A stretch of 64,000 nucleotides of DNA, from the NCBI RefSeq assembly GCF_014773385.1, contig NZ_JACXAI010000010.1:62001-126000 (forward strand), given 5' to 3'. Position numbers and translations under genes: made by a program. Under the pieces are notes generated by a model. It was given only the letters and a program-made list of their open reading frames with translations. It was not told the DNA's origin and ran no database searches. The DNA comes from Metabacillus arenae (GTDB lineage Bacteria; Bacillota; Bacilli; Bacillales; Bacillaceae). Shown piece by piece: positions 43,967-53,608 of this stretch (positions are counted from its first letter, which is position 1; each line of letters starts with the position of its first letter).

Positions 43967-44167
43967 TTATGCTTTTTCAACGTTAGCAGCTTGATCGCCA
44001 CGGTTACCTTGAACGATTTCAAATGTAACTTTTTGACCTTCTTCTAAAGATTTGAAGCCTTCGCCTTGGATTGCTGAAAAGTGAACGAATACATCGTCTC
44101 CACCTTCGCGCTCGATGAATCCGAAACCTTTTTCTGCGTTAAACCATTTTACTGTACCTTGTAACAT
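43967..44167 (-). CDS. Cold shock protein (CspB type)
   Basis: 66 residues, a complete cold shock domain with RNA-binding motifs KGFGFIE and DVFVHF and the usual ending [17 protein letters not shown]. It binds single-stranded nucleic acid and acts as an RNA chaperone. The ATG at 44167 follows GAGGAGGTAAC; the upstream extension of the frame is not part of the protein. The roughly 300-base gap upstream is large enough for a structured csp leader, but I cannot define one. Confidence 0.95.
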   Translation of the reverse strand: MLQGTVKWFNAEKGFGFIEREGGDDVFVHFSAIQGEGFKSLEEGQKVTFEIVQGNRGDQAANVEKA

Positions 44168-44463
44168 TTTGTTACCTCCTCGTGTGTATACCACACATTG
44201 TAATACTATTCTTGCTCTTAAAAATATCAAGGCGAAAAGCAATGTATACTTGTCTATCCTTACATTCTGAACAAAAATAAGTTAACTTAAGGATAACAGT
44301 CCAAAGAAAAAATAGCAAGCACATAAGAACTTCAATTGTAAAAATAGAGAGAAATTCCCATGTTAACAAATAAGATTTACGAAGTACTGCTTCAAAATTA
44401 GTACCAGGTATTATATCTTGGTGATATAATTAGTAAAAAACAGGAAAAAGGAGAAGAGTTCTT

Positions 44464-45060
44464 ATGTATTATTTTGCGGCTTATCTTTTAAAAGTTTTAT
44501 TAAGTCTCTTTGGCAGATTAAACGTATACGAAAAAGAAAAATTACCAAACTCAGGAGGATATGTTATCGCTTGTACACATACTGGCTGGGTAGACGTCCT
44601 ATGGCTGGGAATCTCCATATTGCCGCTTAAGCTTCATTACATGGCAAAAAAGGAATTGTTTCAAAAGCTTTTTTTAAAATGGTTCTTGTCCCAATTAAAT
44701 GCATTTCCAGTAGATCGTGACAATCCGGGACCAAGCACCTTGAAAATTCCCCGTAAGCTTTTAAAAAAGGGAGAGATTGTGGGGATATTCCCAAGTGGGA
44801 CTAGATCGAGTGAGGGGGTTCCCCTAAAAAGAGGGGCTGCTGCAATCGCAATCAGCTCCAATGTTCCATTAATACCCGCTGTTTACATTGGACCATCTAA
44901 TTTCCGCGAGCTTTTAAAACGCAAAAAACCATGCCTGATATTCGGAGATCCAATTGTTATAAGTGAGGAACTTCCAAAAAAAGATCGGGTAGAAGGGATG
45001 ATGACTGAGTTAAATCGGCAGTTTAAAGCCTTACAGTCTGACGCACTGCAGCGAAAATAG
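44464..45060 (+). CDS. plsC: 1-acyl-sn-glycerol-3-phosphate acyltransferase (PlsC)
   Basis: 198 residues with the acyltransferase motif HTGWVD (H39, D44), YMAKKELF (substrate side), the glycerol-phosphate motif FPSGTRS (usually FPEGTRS) near 109-115 and IPAVYIG. It transfers an acyl chain to lysophosphatidic acid in phospholipid synthesis. The Glu-to-Ser change in motif III is uncommon but tolerated in some relatives. GAAAAAGGAGAAGAG precedes the ATG. Confidence 0.85.
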   Translation: MYYFAAYLLKVLLSLFGRLNVYEKEKLPNSGGYVIACTHTGWVDVLWLGISILPLKLHYMAKKELFQKLFLKWFLSQLNAFPVDRDNPGPSTLKIPRKLLKKGEIVGIFPSGTRSSEGVPLKRGAAAIAISSNVPLIPAVYIGPSNFRELLKRKKPCLIFGDPIVISEELPKKDRVEGMMTELNRQFKALQSDALQRK

Positions 45061-45247
45061 GGAGACATATCCCTCTTGAAGCTATTTAATGAATGGAATT
45101 GAAACAAATAATCATCAAAAATGAAACTTTCCACTTTTGTAAAAAAATACATCTTAAGGTCCATATTCAATTAAATCTGGAGCTCGTTTCCTGAGCTAAA
45201 TAGGAGTTGATAAGATAACAATATAACTAATAAAGGAATGAATAAAG

Positions 45248-45853
45248 ATGAATGATTGTAAGGTGTATATTTTATTGACTGATACCGGTACTTTATTTTC
45301 CAGAGCTATAAAATTATATACAAGGGCTCCGTACAATCATGCATCTATAGCATTAGACCAAGATCTTAATGAAATTTATAGTTTTGGCCGTAAAGATTTT
45401 CGAAATCCGATTAATGGAGGATTTGTGAAAGAAACACTGTGCTCAGGGCTTTTTTTCCATAAGCCGAAAACCTCCTGTGCAGTTTATGAATTAACAGTAG
45501 ATCAATCAACTTATCATACTTTATCAAACGTGATTAAAGAGTTTGAAAGAAAGCAAGCTGAATATCGTTATAACTTACTTGGACTATTAGGGATATTGCT
45601 GAAAAAAGCAATCGAGCGAAAGGATGCCTATTTTTGCTCTGAGTTCGTTGCCGTGGTTTTGAGAAACAGTGGAATCTATCCTTTTGAAAAACCGCCTTCT
45701 TTAATCACTCCTGACGATTTTTGCCGTGTAAAGCAATTTAAATTAATTTTCCAAGGAAAATTAATTGATTTTAAAAGTCAAAGAGGCACTTATGTTCCAG
45801 AAACTACAGAAAAGTCCATGAAACCCTTCCATTTATATCCTCAAAAACTATAA
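45248..45853 (+). CDS. Permuted papain-fold (NlpC/P60-like, YiiX/YaeF) protein
   Basis: 201 residues. APYNHASIALD near 28-38 supplies the histidine, and DAYFCSEFVAVVLRNSGI near 130-147 the nucleophilic cysteine, the circularly permuted order of YiiX/YaeF-type cysteine hydrolases. No signal peptide is seen, so it may act inside the cell on lipid or peptide amides. It lies 45 bases before the two-component genes in the same direction and may be transcribed with them. Confidence 0.65.
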   Translation: MNDCKVYILLTDTGTLFSRAIKLYTRAPYNHASIALDQDLNEIYSFGRKDFRNPINGGFVKETLCSGLFFHKPKTSCAVYELTVDQSTYHTLSNVIKEFERKQAEYRYNLLGLLGILLKKAIERKDAYFCSEFVAVVLRNSGIYPFEKPPSLITPDDFCRVKQFKLIFQGKLIDFKSQRGTYVPETTEKSMKPFHLYPQKL

Positions 45854-45898
45854 GATATTAGTTAGAGGGATTTATAGTTAAGAGAGAAGGGAATTTAA

Positions 45899-46567
45899 AT
45901 GCACAGGATTTTATATATTGAAGACAATCTTGAGATCGGTAAATGGGTAAAAAGTGAATTGGATAAAAAAGGGTATTCTGTCGATTGGAAAAAGGATGGT
46001 ACCGATGCAATTGATTTTGCAGAAGAGGCTGATTTGGTTATATTAGATGTTATGCTTCCCGGGCTTGACGGTTTCTCAGTAGGTAAAAGATTAAAGAGAA
46101 AACGTTCAGACCTTCCGATTCTCATATTATCTGCAAGGACTTCGGTAGAAGATAAACTGGAAGGATTAGGATTTGCCGATGATTATTTGACAAAACCCTT
46201 CCATCCTGAAGAATTAAATGCCAGAATTGAAGTTTTATTAAGAAGATCTACTGATCAAAAGCCTAAAAAGAGGAACATTAAACATTTGACCATTTACCCA
46301 GATCAGCGTATCGAAAACAATGAAACACAGGAAGAAATTATTTTGACAGGAAAACAGTATCAAATTCTATCTTATTTCCTTCGGCATCTAAATCAAATTC
46401 TAACAAAGGAACAGCTTTATGAAGGAGTTTGGGGAGAAAATTTTATAGAAGGCGATAAGACCCTAAATGTACATATTCGGTATCTTCGGGAAAAAATCGA
46501 AAAAAATCCAGCCAAACCAGAAATTATTGAAACGATTCGCGGAATTGGTTATAGGGTAAAAGCATGA
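45899..46567 (+). CDS. OmpR-family response regulator
   Basis: 222 residues. The receiver domain has the phospho-acceptor D50 in LVILDVMLPG and the conserved lysine in YLTKPF near 100. The C-terminal winged helix (about 130-222) includes LTGKQYQILSYFLRH and TLNVHIRYLREKIEKNP. Its stop overlaps the kinase start by four bases. The signal and regulon are unknown; the adjacent upstream gene is a candidate target. Confidence 0.9.
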   Translation: MHRILYIEDNLEIGKWVKSELDKKGYSVDWKKDGTDAIDFAEEADLVILDVMLPGLDGFSVGKRLKRKRSDLPILILSARTSVEDKLEGLGFADDYLTKPFHPEELNARIEVLLRRSTDQKPKKRNIKHLTIYPDQRIENNETQEEIILTGKQYQILSYFLRHLNQILTKEQLYEGVWGENFIEGDKTLNVHIRYLREKIEKNPAKPEIIETIRGIGYRVKA

Positions 46568-47916
46568 AATTAAAACGGTCCTTGCTGTACCCCTATATTA
46601 TTATTATCATTTGTGCCGTATTGGCCCTTCCTGTCGCTTTGCCTATTGCTTCCCTTTCTCTGCTTATTCCAAGCATTCTTTTTACAGGTGAGGTGGAAAA
46701 TCGCTATGATGAAAATCTCAATGATATTAAATCAGATTGGCATCAAGATGCAATAGATTTAGAAGGCGCTTCATCTGCAGAAATTGAAGCAGCTATGCAA
46801 GAGTGGAAGAAACGGTTTCCTGATGCAAACTTGATTTGGGTGGATGAGACAGGTAAAACTAGAGCAACTTACCCAGAAAATGTATCTGGTATTCCTGAGA
46901 ACTGGTCTCCTGCTTATTCCATTCAATTTATGGAAAATCACACCGGGTCAAACCTTTTTACTGTGGTATCCTTCATTGGAGGAAGTCTTGAAAATGGATT
47001 TATCATTTTCCAAATAGATAAGAAATTTTTTGAAACGCCTATCGAACGTTTCGGGGATTGGTTTATATACGCCTATGCAGTAATCGTCATTTTGATTTTG
47101 CTTGGCTTTATCTTTTTTTCTTGGATGTTTTTTAACAAAATAAGAAAAAGGCTTATTCATCTTCAACATGCAATGGGAAAAAGAGGAGAATTAGGAATAT
47201 CAAAGATGATAGAAGTGCAAAGCAACGATGAAATTGGAGATCTGGAACGATCTTTTAACGATATGATTGAGCAGCTAAAAATGAGTAGAAAGAAAGAAAA
47301 AGAAGAAGAAGAGTTAAGAAGGCAGCTTATTGCTAATCTTTCCCACGACCTGAGAACCCCTTTGACAACAGTCCGGACCGACGCCTATTCGCTGCTTGAT
47401 GAATCGCTTTCTTCAAAAGGAAAGGAATCGGTTGACCGAATCGACCGGAAAATTCAATTTGTTGATAAGCTGATTGAGAACTTGCTATCTTATACTTTAC
47501 TTTCCGCTGGCAAATATCCTTTTCACCCTGAAGAGGTAGAGATATCAAGGTTATTAAGGGAGACAATTGCGAATTGGTATCCTTTATTTGAATCAGAAGA
47601 AATGGAGGTTTCCGTAGAAATACCTCAGGAGGCTGTAGTATGGATTGTTGACAAGCAATGGATGGAACGAATCCTTAATAATTTATTTCAAAATGTCATT
47701 CGTCATGCAAAAGAAGGGAAATACATTGGGATAAGACTGAATAAAAATCACTTCTTGGTCATGGACCATGGCAAGGGATTTAAAGAAAAAAGCCTTGATG
47801 CAGGAGCGGGAATCGGCTTATCCATTATTGATTTGATGGTAAAGGAAATGGGCCTCGAATGGAAGCTGGATTTTAATAAAAAAGGAACAACAGTCATGAT
47901 TGGTCAGCCAGAATAG
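46564..47916 (+). CDS. Sensor histidine kinase
   Basis: 450 residues. Two transmembrane segments (about 10-40 and 168-192) flank an extracellular domain of roughly 125 residues. A HAMP linker (about 193-245) and a DHp domain follow, with the phospho-accepting H261 in NLSHDLRTPLTT. The ATPase domain has N-box NNLFQNVIRHAKEGK, MDHGKGF and GAGIGLSII. Partner of the preceding response regulator. Confidence 0.9.
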   Translation: MKLKRSLLYPYIIIIICAVLALPVALPIASLSLLIPSILFTGEVENRYDENLNDIKSDWHQDAIDLEGASSAEIEAAMQEWKKRFPDANLIWVDETGKTRATYPENVSGIPENWSPAYSIQFMENHTGSNLFTVVSFIGGSLENGFIIFQIDKKFFETPIERFGDWFIYAYAVIVILILLGFIFFSWMFFNKIRKRLIHLQHAMGKRGELGISKMIEVQSNDEIGDLERSFNDMIEQLKMSRKKEKEEEELRRQLIANLSHDLRTPLTTVRTDAYSLLDESLSSKGKESVDRIDRKIQFVDKLIENLLSYTLLSAGKYPFHPEEVEISRLLRETIANWYPLFESEEMEVSVEIPQEAVVWIVDKQWMERILNNLFQNVIRHAKEGKYIGIRLNKNHFLVMDHGKGFKEKSLDAGAGIGLSIIDLMVKEMGLEWKLDFNKKGTTVMIGQPE

Positions 47917-47928
47917 CATTTAATGATG

Positions 47929-47957
47929 AGAGCTGAAGTAAAATCAGCTCTTTTTTT
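47929..47957 (+). terminator. Terminator of the two-component operon
   Basis: AGAGCTGA (47929-47936) pairs with TCAGCTCT (47944-47951), running into a tract of T residues. Confidence 0.88.
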
Positions 47958-47990
47958 AATGTCGGTAATACGGTACTTCCTATTTTCGGC

Positions 47991-48018
47991 GGTACCAGGT
48001 TCAAAGGTACCTGGTACC
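47991..48018. repeat. GGTACC palindrome between convergent genes
   Basis: GGTACCAGG and GGTACCTGGTACC form an inverted repeat with a TTCAAA-like loop; the left arm is slightly decayed relative to the full unit at 36080. Confidence 0.7.
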
Positions 48019-48052
48019 GTTGTCCTTCGATAAGATTCCCTCTATAATATGG

Positions 48053-48628
48053 TTAAACTTGCTTCCACTTTTTCTCCATCTTAGGAGGAGCATAGCTGGT
48101 CATTTGCTTAATAAGCTCCTCCGGTTCTGATGCAGCACCGATCAATTTGAGGTGGGAGTCATTTGAAAAACCTTCCTGAATACTGAATTTTACGAGTTGA
48201 ATGAGCGGATCGTAATAACCTCGAACATTATACAAGCCTATCGGTTTTTCATGAATGCCGATTTGGGCCCAGCACAGGACTTCAAAAAGCTCTTCAAACG
48301 TCCCAAGTCCGCCGGGTAAAGCAATGTAGGCATCAGCGAGCTCACTCATTTTTGCCTTGCGCTCATGCATGCCATTTACTTCAATTAGTTCTGTTAATTC
48401 TGTATGGACAATTTCACCGCTGAATAAGCCAACAGGCATAATTCCTGTAACTTTTCCACCCTGAGATAGTACCTCGTTTGCAATTTCTCCCATTAAACCG
48501 ACCTTTGACCCTCCATATATAAGCTGGAAATCATTTTGAGCCATGTAATTTCCTAGTTCTCTTGCTTTCATTTTATACTCTTCTCGAACTCCTACATTAG
48601 AACCAGCAAAAATACAAATCGATTTCAT
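48053..48628 (-). CDS. LOG-family phosphoribohydrolase (YvdD-like)
   Basis: 191 residues with the LOG signature: R90/K91 in GMHERKAKM and PGGLGTFEE at 105-113. These enzymes cleave cytokinin-type riboside 5'-monophosphates or nucleotide monophosphates, releasing ribose 5-phosphate; older databases call them lysine decarboxylases, which is wrong. ATG 48628 is chosen over GTG 48637. Confidence 0.88.
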   Translation of the reverse strand: MKSICIFAGSNVGVREEYKMKARELGNYMAQNDFQLIYGGSKVGLMGEIANEVLSQGGKVTGIMPVGLFSGEIVHTELTELIEVNGMHERKAKMSELADAYIALPGGLGTFEELFEVLCWAQIGIHEKPIGLYNVRGYYDPLIQLVKFSIQEGFSNDSHLKLIGAASEPEELIKQMTSYAPPKMEKKWKQV

Positions 48629-49073
48629 ATATATCACCCAATCTTTTGGTAGAATTTTGACTCTCTCTATTAACTTAACTCCTTCTGACCTGTCTTATCA
48701 ATAGCTAAGTGATAAAATGAATTCTATGTTCGTATGCTCTGTATGTATGTCTAAAAGCATGCTTGTTCGAAAATGCGTAAACTTCCAGTAAACAAAGGAA
48801 TTCAAGCGGGAATTGAGTCAGCATCAGAATCGAGCTTTTCCACCCATTTATCCAAGCTGGGCGTTATTCTAATAGTACTAGCGATGCTTACTGTCCTAAG
48901 GCAGAAACTAAGAAGCCTCTCCCTCTAATTATTCGATTTATCCAACATTAAATCTGCTTTCAATATCCCAGTTCCTAATTGAAGATACGGTATGCGACCT
49001 AGAAAAACGATGGGTTTTAGAATATCATTAGAATACAAATAAAAAAGTAGTATGATAAAATCGGGTGAACGAA
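48629..49073. other. Intergenic region, no gene
   Basis: About 445 bases between the divergent LOG and citS-like genes. It must contain both promoters, but I see no strong -35/-10 pair, repeat, hairpin or riboswitch. Confidence 0.4.
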
Positions 49074-50702
49074 ATGAAATTACAAAAAGGCTATACACTT
49101 CAAACGAAAATACTAGGCTTGGTTGTGATTATTGTTTTTATGTCTGTAGGATTATTGACGGGGATTATTGCCTACTTAGAGGTGGTATCTACGAAAGACC
49201 GCACAAAACAACTTGCGCTTCAAACTGCTACAGCCGTGTCACTAATGCCTAGTGTTCAAAAAGCTGTTCAATCAGGCGAGCCTTCATCAACCATTCAGCC
49301 CCTTACAGAGCAAATTGGTTATCAAGTAAGCGCTACAAATATAATTGTTTCCGATTCAGATAATAAATATATAGCACACGTAGATTCTGAACAAATTGGA
49401 AAGCGGGGAAAAATAGAAAGTAACTATAAAGCTTTGGTGTTTGGGGGATATTCTACTTCAGAATCAGAGGGATCCTTTGGTCCTTCCATTGTTGCTAAAG
49501 CACCAGTTTATTGGAATTTCGGTGAGTATAAACAAGTTGTAGGAGTTGTGACAGTTGAATACTTAATGAAAGAAATAAACGAAAGTATCATAAACAAGCT
49601 AGTGAAAATTGGATTATTTTCCTTTCTGGCACTCATCATTGGTATTTCAGGGGGTATACTGTTAGCCAAAAGTATTCGAAAAGACACGTTAGGCTTAGAG
49701 CCATATCAAATCTCTGCATTATTTAGGGAACGGCATGCTATGCTTCTAGCAATAAGAGAAGGAATACTTGCCATTGATTCTGAGGGAAAGATTACAATGA
49801 TGAATAACTCAGCAAGAAGACTGTTAAATTTGTCAGAAGGTGATATTCATCGGCTTGTTGAAAATGTTTTACCCAGTACTGGTATGTTGAGAGTACTTGA
49901 AACAGGAGATCCGGAAATGGATAGAGAAGAAACTTTAAACGGCAAAAGCGTGATCGTAAATCGAACACCTATCATTGAAAATGACCAAATAGTAGGAGTA
50001 ATATCAAGTTTTAGGGATAAAACAGAGCTTAAATCTCTGATTGAAACTCTTTCAGAGGTAAGGAAACACTCTGAGGATTTACGTGCACAAACCCATGAGT
50101 TTACGAATAAGCTTTATGTCATTTTGGGATTGCTTCAGCTTGATCAAACAGATGAAGCGATTAAGTTCATTCAAGAAGAAGCAGCCCTCCACAAAACACA
50201 GAATAAAATTCTTTTTGAGCAAATAGAGGATCCGAAAATACAGGCTATTCTTTTGGCGAAACTTGGGAAGGCATCTGAAAAGAAAATAAACTTTCAAATT
50301 GATGAAAACAGTTCTTTAAATAGACTTCCTAATCATATTTCTCTTTCACAGCTCATTACCATTGCAGGTAATCTGATAGATAATGCATTTGATGCAGTAA
50401 AGAATCAGCCGGTAAAAAAAGTTACATTTTTTATTACCGATATTGGAAACGATGTCGTTTTGGAAGTATCAGATACTGGTGCTGGAATGCCTGATCATTT
50501 TCTAGGACATATTTTTGATAAAGGGATATCCTCAAAAGGAAAAGATCGCGGGTATGGATTAGCGAATGTGAAGGAGTCGGTTGAGCAATTAAATGGTCTT
50601 ATTGAACTATCACGTGAAAATAACTTAACTACTTTTACTATTTATTTACCAAAAAAAGAGAGGGGACGGGACGAGGATGAAAGTAGCAATAGCGGAAGAT
50701 GA
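49074..50702 (+). CDS. citS: CitA/DcuS-family sensor kinase (CitS-like)
   Basis: 542 residues. An N-terminal helix, an extracellular PAS-like citrate-type sensor (about 35-165, with ISATNIIVSDSDNKYIAHVDSEQIG-like strands and a second helix near 175-195), a cytoplasmic PAS domain (about 215-320), then the short DHp region with AQTHEFTNKLYVILGL and the ATPase N-box NLIDNAFDAV plus GAGMPD and GYGLANVKESVEQL. With the response regulator, binding protein and CitM-type transporter that follow, it matches the B. subtilis citST locus. Confidence 0.85.
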   Translation: MKLQKGYTLQTKILGLVVIIVFMSVGLLTGIIAYLEVVSTKDRTKQLALQTATAVSLMPSVQKAVQSGEPSSTIQPLTEQIGYQVSATNIIVSDSDNKYIAHVDSEQIGKRGKIESNYKALVFGGYSTSESEGSFGPSIVAKAPVYWNFGEYKQVVGVVTVEYLMKEINESIINKLVKIGLFSFLALIIGISGGILLAKSIRKDTLGLEPYQISALFRERHAMLLAIREGILAIDSEGKITMMNNSARRLLNLSEGDIHRLVENVLPSTGMLRVLETGDPEMDREETLNGKSVIVNRTPIIENDQIVGVISSFRDKTELKSLIETLSEVRKHSEDLRAQTHEFTNKLYVILGLLQLDQTDEAIKFIQEEAALHKTQNKILFEQIEDPKIQAILLAKLGKASEKKINFQIDENSSLNRLPNHISLSQLITIAGNLIDNAFDAVKNQPVKKVTFFITDIGNDVVLEVSDTGAGMPDHFLGHIFDKGISSKGKDRGYGLANVKESVEQLNGLIELSRENNLTTFTIYLPKKERGRDEDESSNSGR

Positions 50703-51357
50703 TTTTAGAGTCGCCTTAATCCATGAAAAATTTCTTCAAAAGATTCCAGAAGTAGAAGTAGCAGCTAAAGCCCTTAATGCAAAAGAGACTTTAGAAATGC
50801 TAAATGCACAAGAAATTGATTTGTTGTTACTTGATGTCTATCTTCCTGACAAATTAGGAACTGACTTACTTCCAATTATGAGAGAAAAGTATCCAGAGGT
50901 TGACATTATTCTAATTACTGCGGCAACAGAAAAGAAAATGATCGAAAAAGCCATGAATTATGGAGTTGATCACTTCTTAATAAAACCTGTAACAATGGAA
51001 AAATTTATGGAAGCAATCGAAGCCTATCAATTAAAAAAGAACTGGTTGAATTCGCAGGAGGTTCCAACACAAGAATGGGTAGATAAGTATTTTGAAAAGT
51101 CAGGAAAAGAAACTCCTGTAAAAAAAGAGCTGCCAGCAGGGGTAGACTATCTCACTTTAGAAAATGTGAAGAAAATCTTGATTAGTGAAAAAAAAACCGG
51201 CCTATCTGCTGAGGAGGTGGCTGCAAAAATGGGTGCCTCCCGCACTACAGCAAGACGCTATCTGGAATATTTAGTTTCTATCGAAATAGCTGAAGCTAAA
51301 ATTCATTATGGAATAGTCGGCAGGCCAGAGCGAAAATATTGTGTGAAAGAAATTTAA
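50677..51357 (+). CDS. citT: CitT/DcuR-family response regulator
   Basis: 226 residues. The receiver domain has D53 in IDLLLLDVYLPD and the lysine in FLIKPV. The C-terminal HTH (about 150-215, with LSAEEVAAKMGASRTTARRYLEYLV) is typical of the CitB/DcuR family. It overlaps citS by 26 bases. It is expected to activate the downstream citrate transporter gene. Confidence 0.87.
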   Translation: MKVAIAEDDFRVALIHEKFLQKIPEVEVAAKALNAKETLEMLNAQEIDLLLLDVYLPDKLGTDLLPIMREKYPEVDIILITAATEKKMIEKAMNYGVDHFLIKPVTMEKFMEAIEAYQLKKNWLNSQEVPTQEWVDKYFEKSGKETPVKKELPAGVDYLTLENVKKILISEKKTGLSAEEVAAKMGASRTTARRYLEYLVSIEIAEAKIHYGIVGRPERKYCVKEI

Positions 51358-51405
51358 AAACTAAAATTTTGGCAAAAGAGGAGAACATGGAGGAGGATGA
51401 ATAGG

Positions 51406-51927
51406 ATGGCAGACTTACGTTACCCTATTGGACAATTTAAGTATGAAAAAGAACTTTCGATGAATGTAATAGAAAAATGGATTAATGAAATTGAAGTTGC
51501 TCCTGCAAAATTAAAGGCAGCTGTTAAGAATCTAACAGATGATCAGCTAGATACACCTTATCGCTCCGGAGGTTGGACTGTCCGCCAAGTCGTGCATCAT
51601 ATAGCAGACAGTCATATTAATAGCTACACCCGTTTAAAATTATCCCTTACCGAGGAAAATCCGACAATTAAGCCCTATTTAGAGGAAAAGTGGGCGGAAC
51701 TCCCAGATTCAAAGTTGGATATTGATGTTTCACTTTCGCTGTTAGCAGCCTTACATCGTAGATGGGTCACTTTGCTGAGATCGCTGTTACCTAGTGAGCT
51801 TGAAAAGATATTTTATCATCCAGATTCAGGAGCAATCACTATCGGGGAAAGTATTGGACTATACGCATGGCATGGGAGTCATCATATTGCACATATCACT
51901 TCTCTTCGTCAGCGGCAAGACTGGTGA
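51406..51927 (+). CDS. DinB-superfamily YfiT-like protein
   Basis: 173 residues, a four-helix DinB-fold protein. Histidines for metal binding are in VVHHIADSH (64-70) and HGSHHIAHI near 155-163. It resembles B. subtilis YfiT, described as a metal-dependent hydrolase and, more recently, a bacillithiol S-transferase. ATG 51406 follows GGAGGAGG with nine-base spacing. It sits between citT and the binding-protein gene and is probably not part of citrate sensing. Confidence 0.8.
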   Translation: MADLRYPIGQFKYEKELSMNVIEKWINEIEVAPAKLKAAVKNLTDDQLDTPYRSGGWTVRQVVHHIADSHINSYTRLKLSLTEENPTIKPYLEEKWAELPDSKLDIDVSLSLLAALHRRWVTLLRSLLPSELEKIFYHPDSGAITIGESIGLYAWHGSHHIAHITSLRQRQDW

Positions 51928-52092
51928 GACTGAAAAACTGCAGTTTTGTTAAAAAGGCAGTTATTTGAATTAGAGCCATTTCATCTATTTCCACCATTGA
52001 TGTTTAATTTCCAAAAGCATGAGAGGGGCTTATGTTATTTTTCTTAATTATATTTCCATGCTTTTACTTTTTTCAGGCAAGGGGGATAAAAG

Positions 52093-53061
52093 ATGAAGAA
52101 AGTGTTGGTCTTAATGATCTCATTTTTATTACTTACTTCATGTTTCCAAAAGAATGAGAATAGTGAAGTTTTTCCTTCAAAAGATTTACACATTATAGCA
52201 TCTGCCTCGCCTGGTGGAGGCTGGGATAGAACCGCGCGTTCTATTAAAAGGGTTCTATCCGAAGCAGGGATTACAAAGCAGTCAATTACTGTTGAGAATA
52301 AGCCGGGGGGAGGAGGAGAAGTTGGCTGGAGATATTTGCAAAATCAGAATTCCAATGCTATTTCAGTGAATTCAAGCTTGCTTTTAACTAACCACCTTCT
52401 TGGGCAAAGTCAATTGACCTATGAAGATTTTACTCCTCTTGCCATACTAGCAACTGAGTGGATATCTGTCACTGTTAATAAGGAATCAAAGATCCAGACT
52501 ACCAGTGATTTAATTTCGCAGTTGAAGAGGGATCCTAAATCACTAAAAGTTGGGATCGCTCCCGGATTAGGAAATGGGGACCAGCTTTCCTTTGTGCAGA
52601 TTCTTAAAAAAGCAGGCGTCGACCCAGCTGATATTGATTTTGTGGTATATGATAGTGGTGGAGAAATCGTAAATGCTTTATTAGAGGGGAAAATTGATGT
52701 CATTACAACAGCGGTATCAGAGGTAGAGGAACATCATCAAGAAGGGAACCTGCAAATTTTAGCTGTTAGCTCAGAAAAAAGAATTGAAGGATTAGAGGAT
52801 GTTCCTACATGGACAGAGGAAGGTATTGAAATTGTTTTTCCTCACTGGAGAGGAATTATGGGCCCTCCTGATATGAAGGATGAAGAGGTTAGTTACTGGA
52901 ATGATGTAATTGAAGAGATGGTTAAAACAGAGGAATGGAAAGAGATTTTAAAAAATAATGAATGGAACAACTTTTATAAAAATAGTGACCAAGCTAAAGA
53001 ATTTTTGAAAGAACAAAATAAATTATATTACGAGCTATTAAATGATTCTGGGTTATTATAG
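52093..53061 (+). CDS. yflP: TctC-family tricarboxylate-binding lipoprotein (YflP-like)
   Basis: 322 residues. The lipobox LTSC lipidates C17. The Bug/TctC fold is shown by HIIASASPGGGWDRTAR, VENKPGGGGEVGWRYL and the VVYDSGGEIVNALLEGKIDV region. No TctA or TctB gene is present, so it does not supply a tripartite transporter here. In B. subtilis a similar orphan (yflP) lies by citST-citM and may help citrate sensing or capture. Confidence 0.82.
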   Translation: MKKVLVLMISFLLLTSCFQKNENSEVFPSKDLHIIASASPGGGWDRTARSIKRVLSEAGITKQSITVENKPGGGGEVGWRYLQNQNSNAISVNSSLLLTNHLLGQSQLTYEDFTPLAILATEWISVTVNKESKIQTTSDLISQLKRDPKSLKVGIAPGLGNGDQLSFVQILKKAGVDPADIDFVVYDSGGEIVNALLEGKIDVITTAVSEVEEHHQEGNLQILAVSSEKRIEGLEDVPTWTEEGIEIVFPHWRGIMGPPDMKDEEVSYWNDVIEEMVKTEEWKEILKNNEWNNFYKNSDQAKEFLKEQNKLYYELLNDSGLL

Positions 53062-53213
53062 GATTTTTAGAGAGAGAAAAAAGAACAGCTTTTCGTTTCA
53101 TTTGATTAATAGCAAAGATCGAAATCAAGCTAATTGGATTAACCATATGTTGGAAAAAGTAACTCAGATAACCCATTATTAAGTTTGTTCAATAAATAAA
53201 AGGCTTTATCTAA

Positions 53214-53245
53214 AATGACCCCACACCACATAAATAGGGGTCATT
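53214..53245 (+). terminator. Terminator after the TctC-family gene
   Basis: AATGACCCC pairs with GGGGTCATT around a 14-base loop. Only a weak T tract (ACTATTT) follows. Confidence 0.7.
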
Positions 53246-53454
53246 ACTATTTGTATAAGGCAGTTTTCGCAAACTTTATTGCTAATTGAAAAAAGTAATG
53301 GCTTCCAGAGTTAATGTACTCCTCACCAAATCATCGATTGCCCCATTTAGACGTTCCATTGTAACTTTGTATATATAGCTTATAGATAAAGGCTTCCTCT
53401 TTAGATAAATTTTCTATTAATGAAAAATAGGGAAAACAACTAATCTTCTTCGTG

Positions 53455-53581
53455 AACAAAATGAACAAAATGCATTTTTAAAATTAAAAGAATCTTATTT
53501 TGAAAACGGTTACACATTAAAAAAACTACTTTATAATTCAACTTAATATTCAAAAAATAATCAACAAAATGAATTGGAAGC
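53455..53581 (+). promoter_or_regulatory. AACAAAATG direct repeats, possible CitT sites
   Basis: AACAAAATG occurs in tandem at 53455 and 53464 and again at 53573, on either side of the citM promoter. The tandem pair lies about 45-50 bases before the -35, a plausible place for an activator such as CitT. Confidence 0.4.
53501..53537 (+). promoter_or_regulatory. citM promoter overlapped by a CcpA cre site
   Basis: TGAAAACGGTTACA (53501-53514) fits the cre consensus TGNAANCGNTNNCA at every fixed base. It covers the -35 candidate GTTACA (53509-53514); TATAAT (53532-53537) follows after 17 bases. CcpA bound here would block RNA polymerase, giving catabolite repression of citrate uptake. Confidence 0.75.
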
Positions 53582-53608
53582 GTATTCGAATTTGGGGGGA
53601 TGGTAGTT

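Larger units (their letters stand above)
53062..53608. other. citM regulatory region
   Basis: About 540 bases without a gene. It contains the terminator of the binding-protein gene, 9-base direct repeats, and the citM promoter with a cre, all listed separately. The long open frame antisense to the citM start is not real. Confidence 0.65.
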
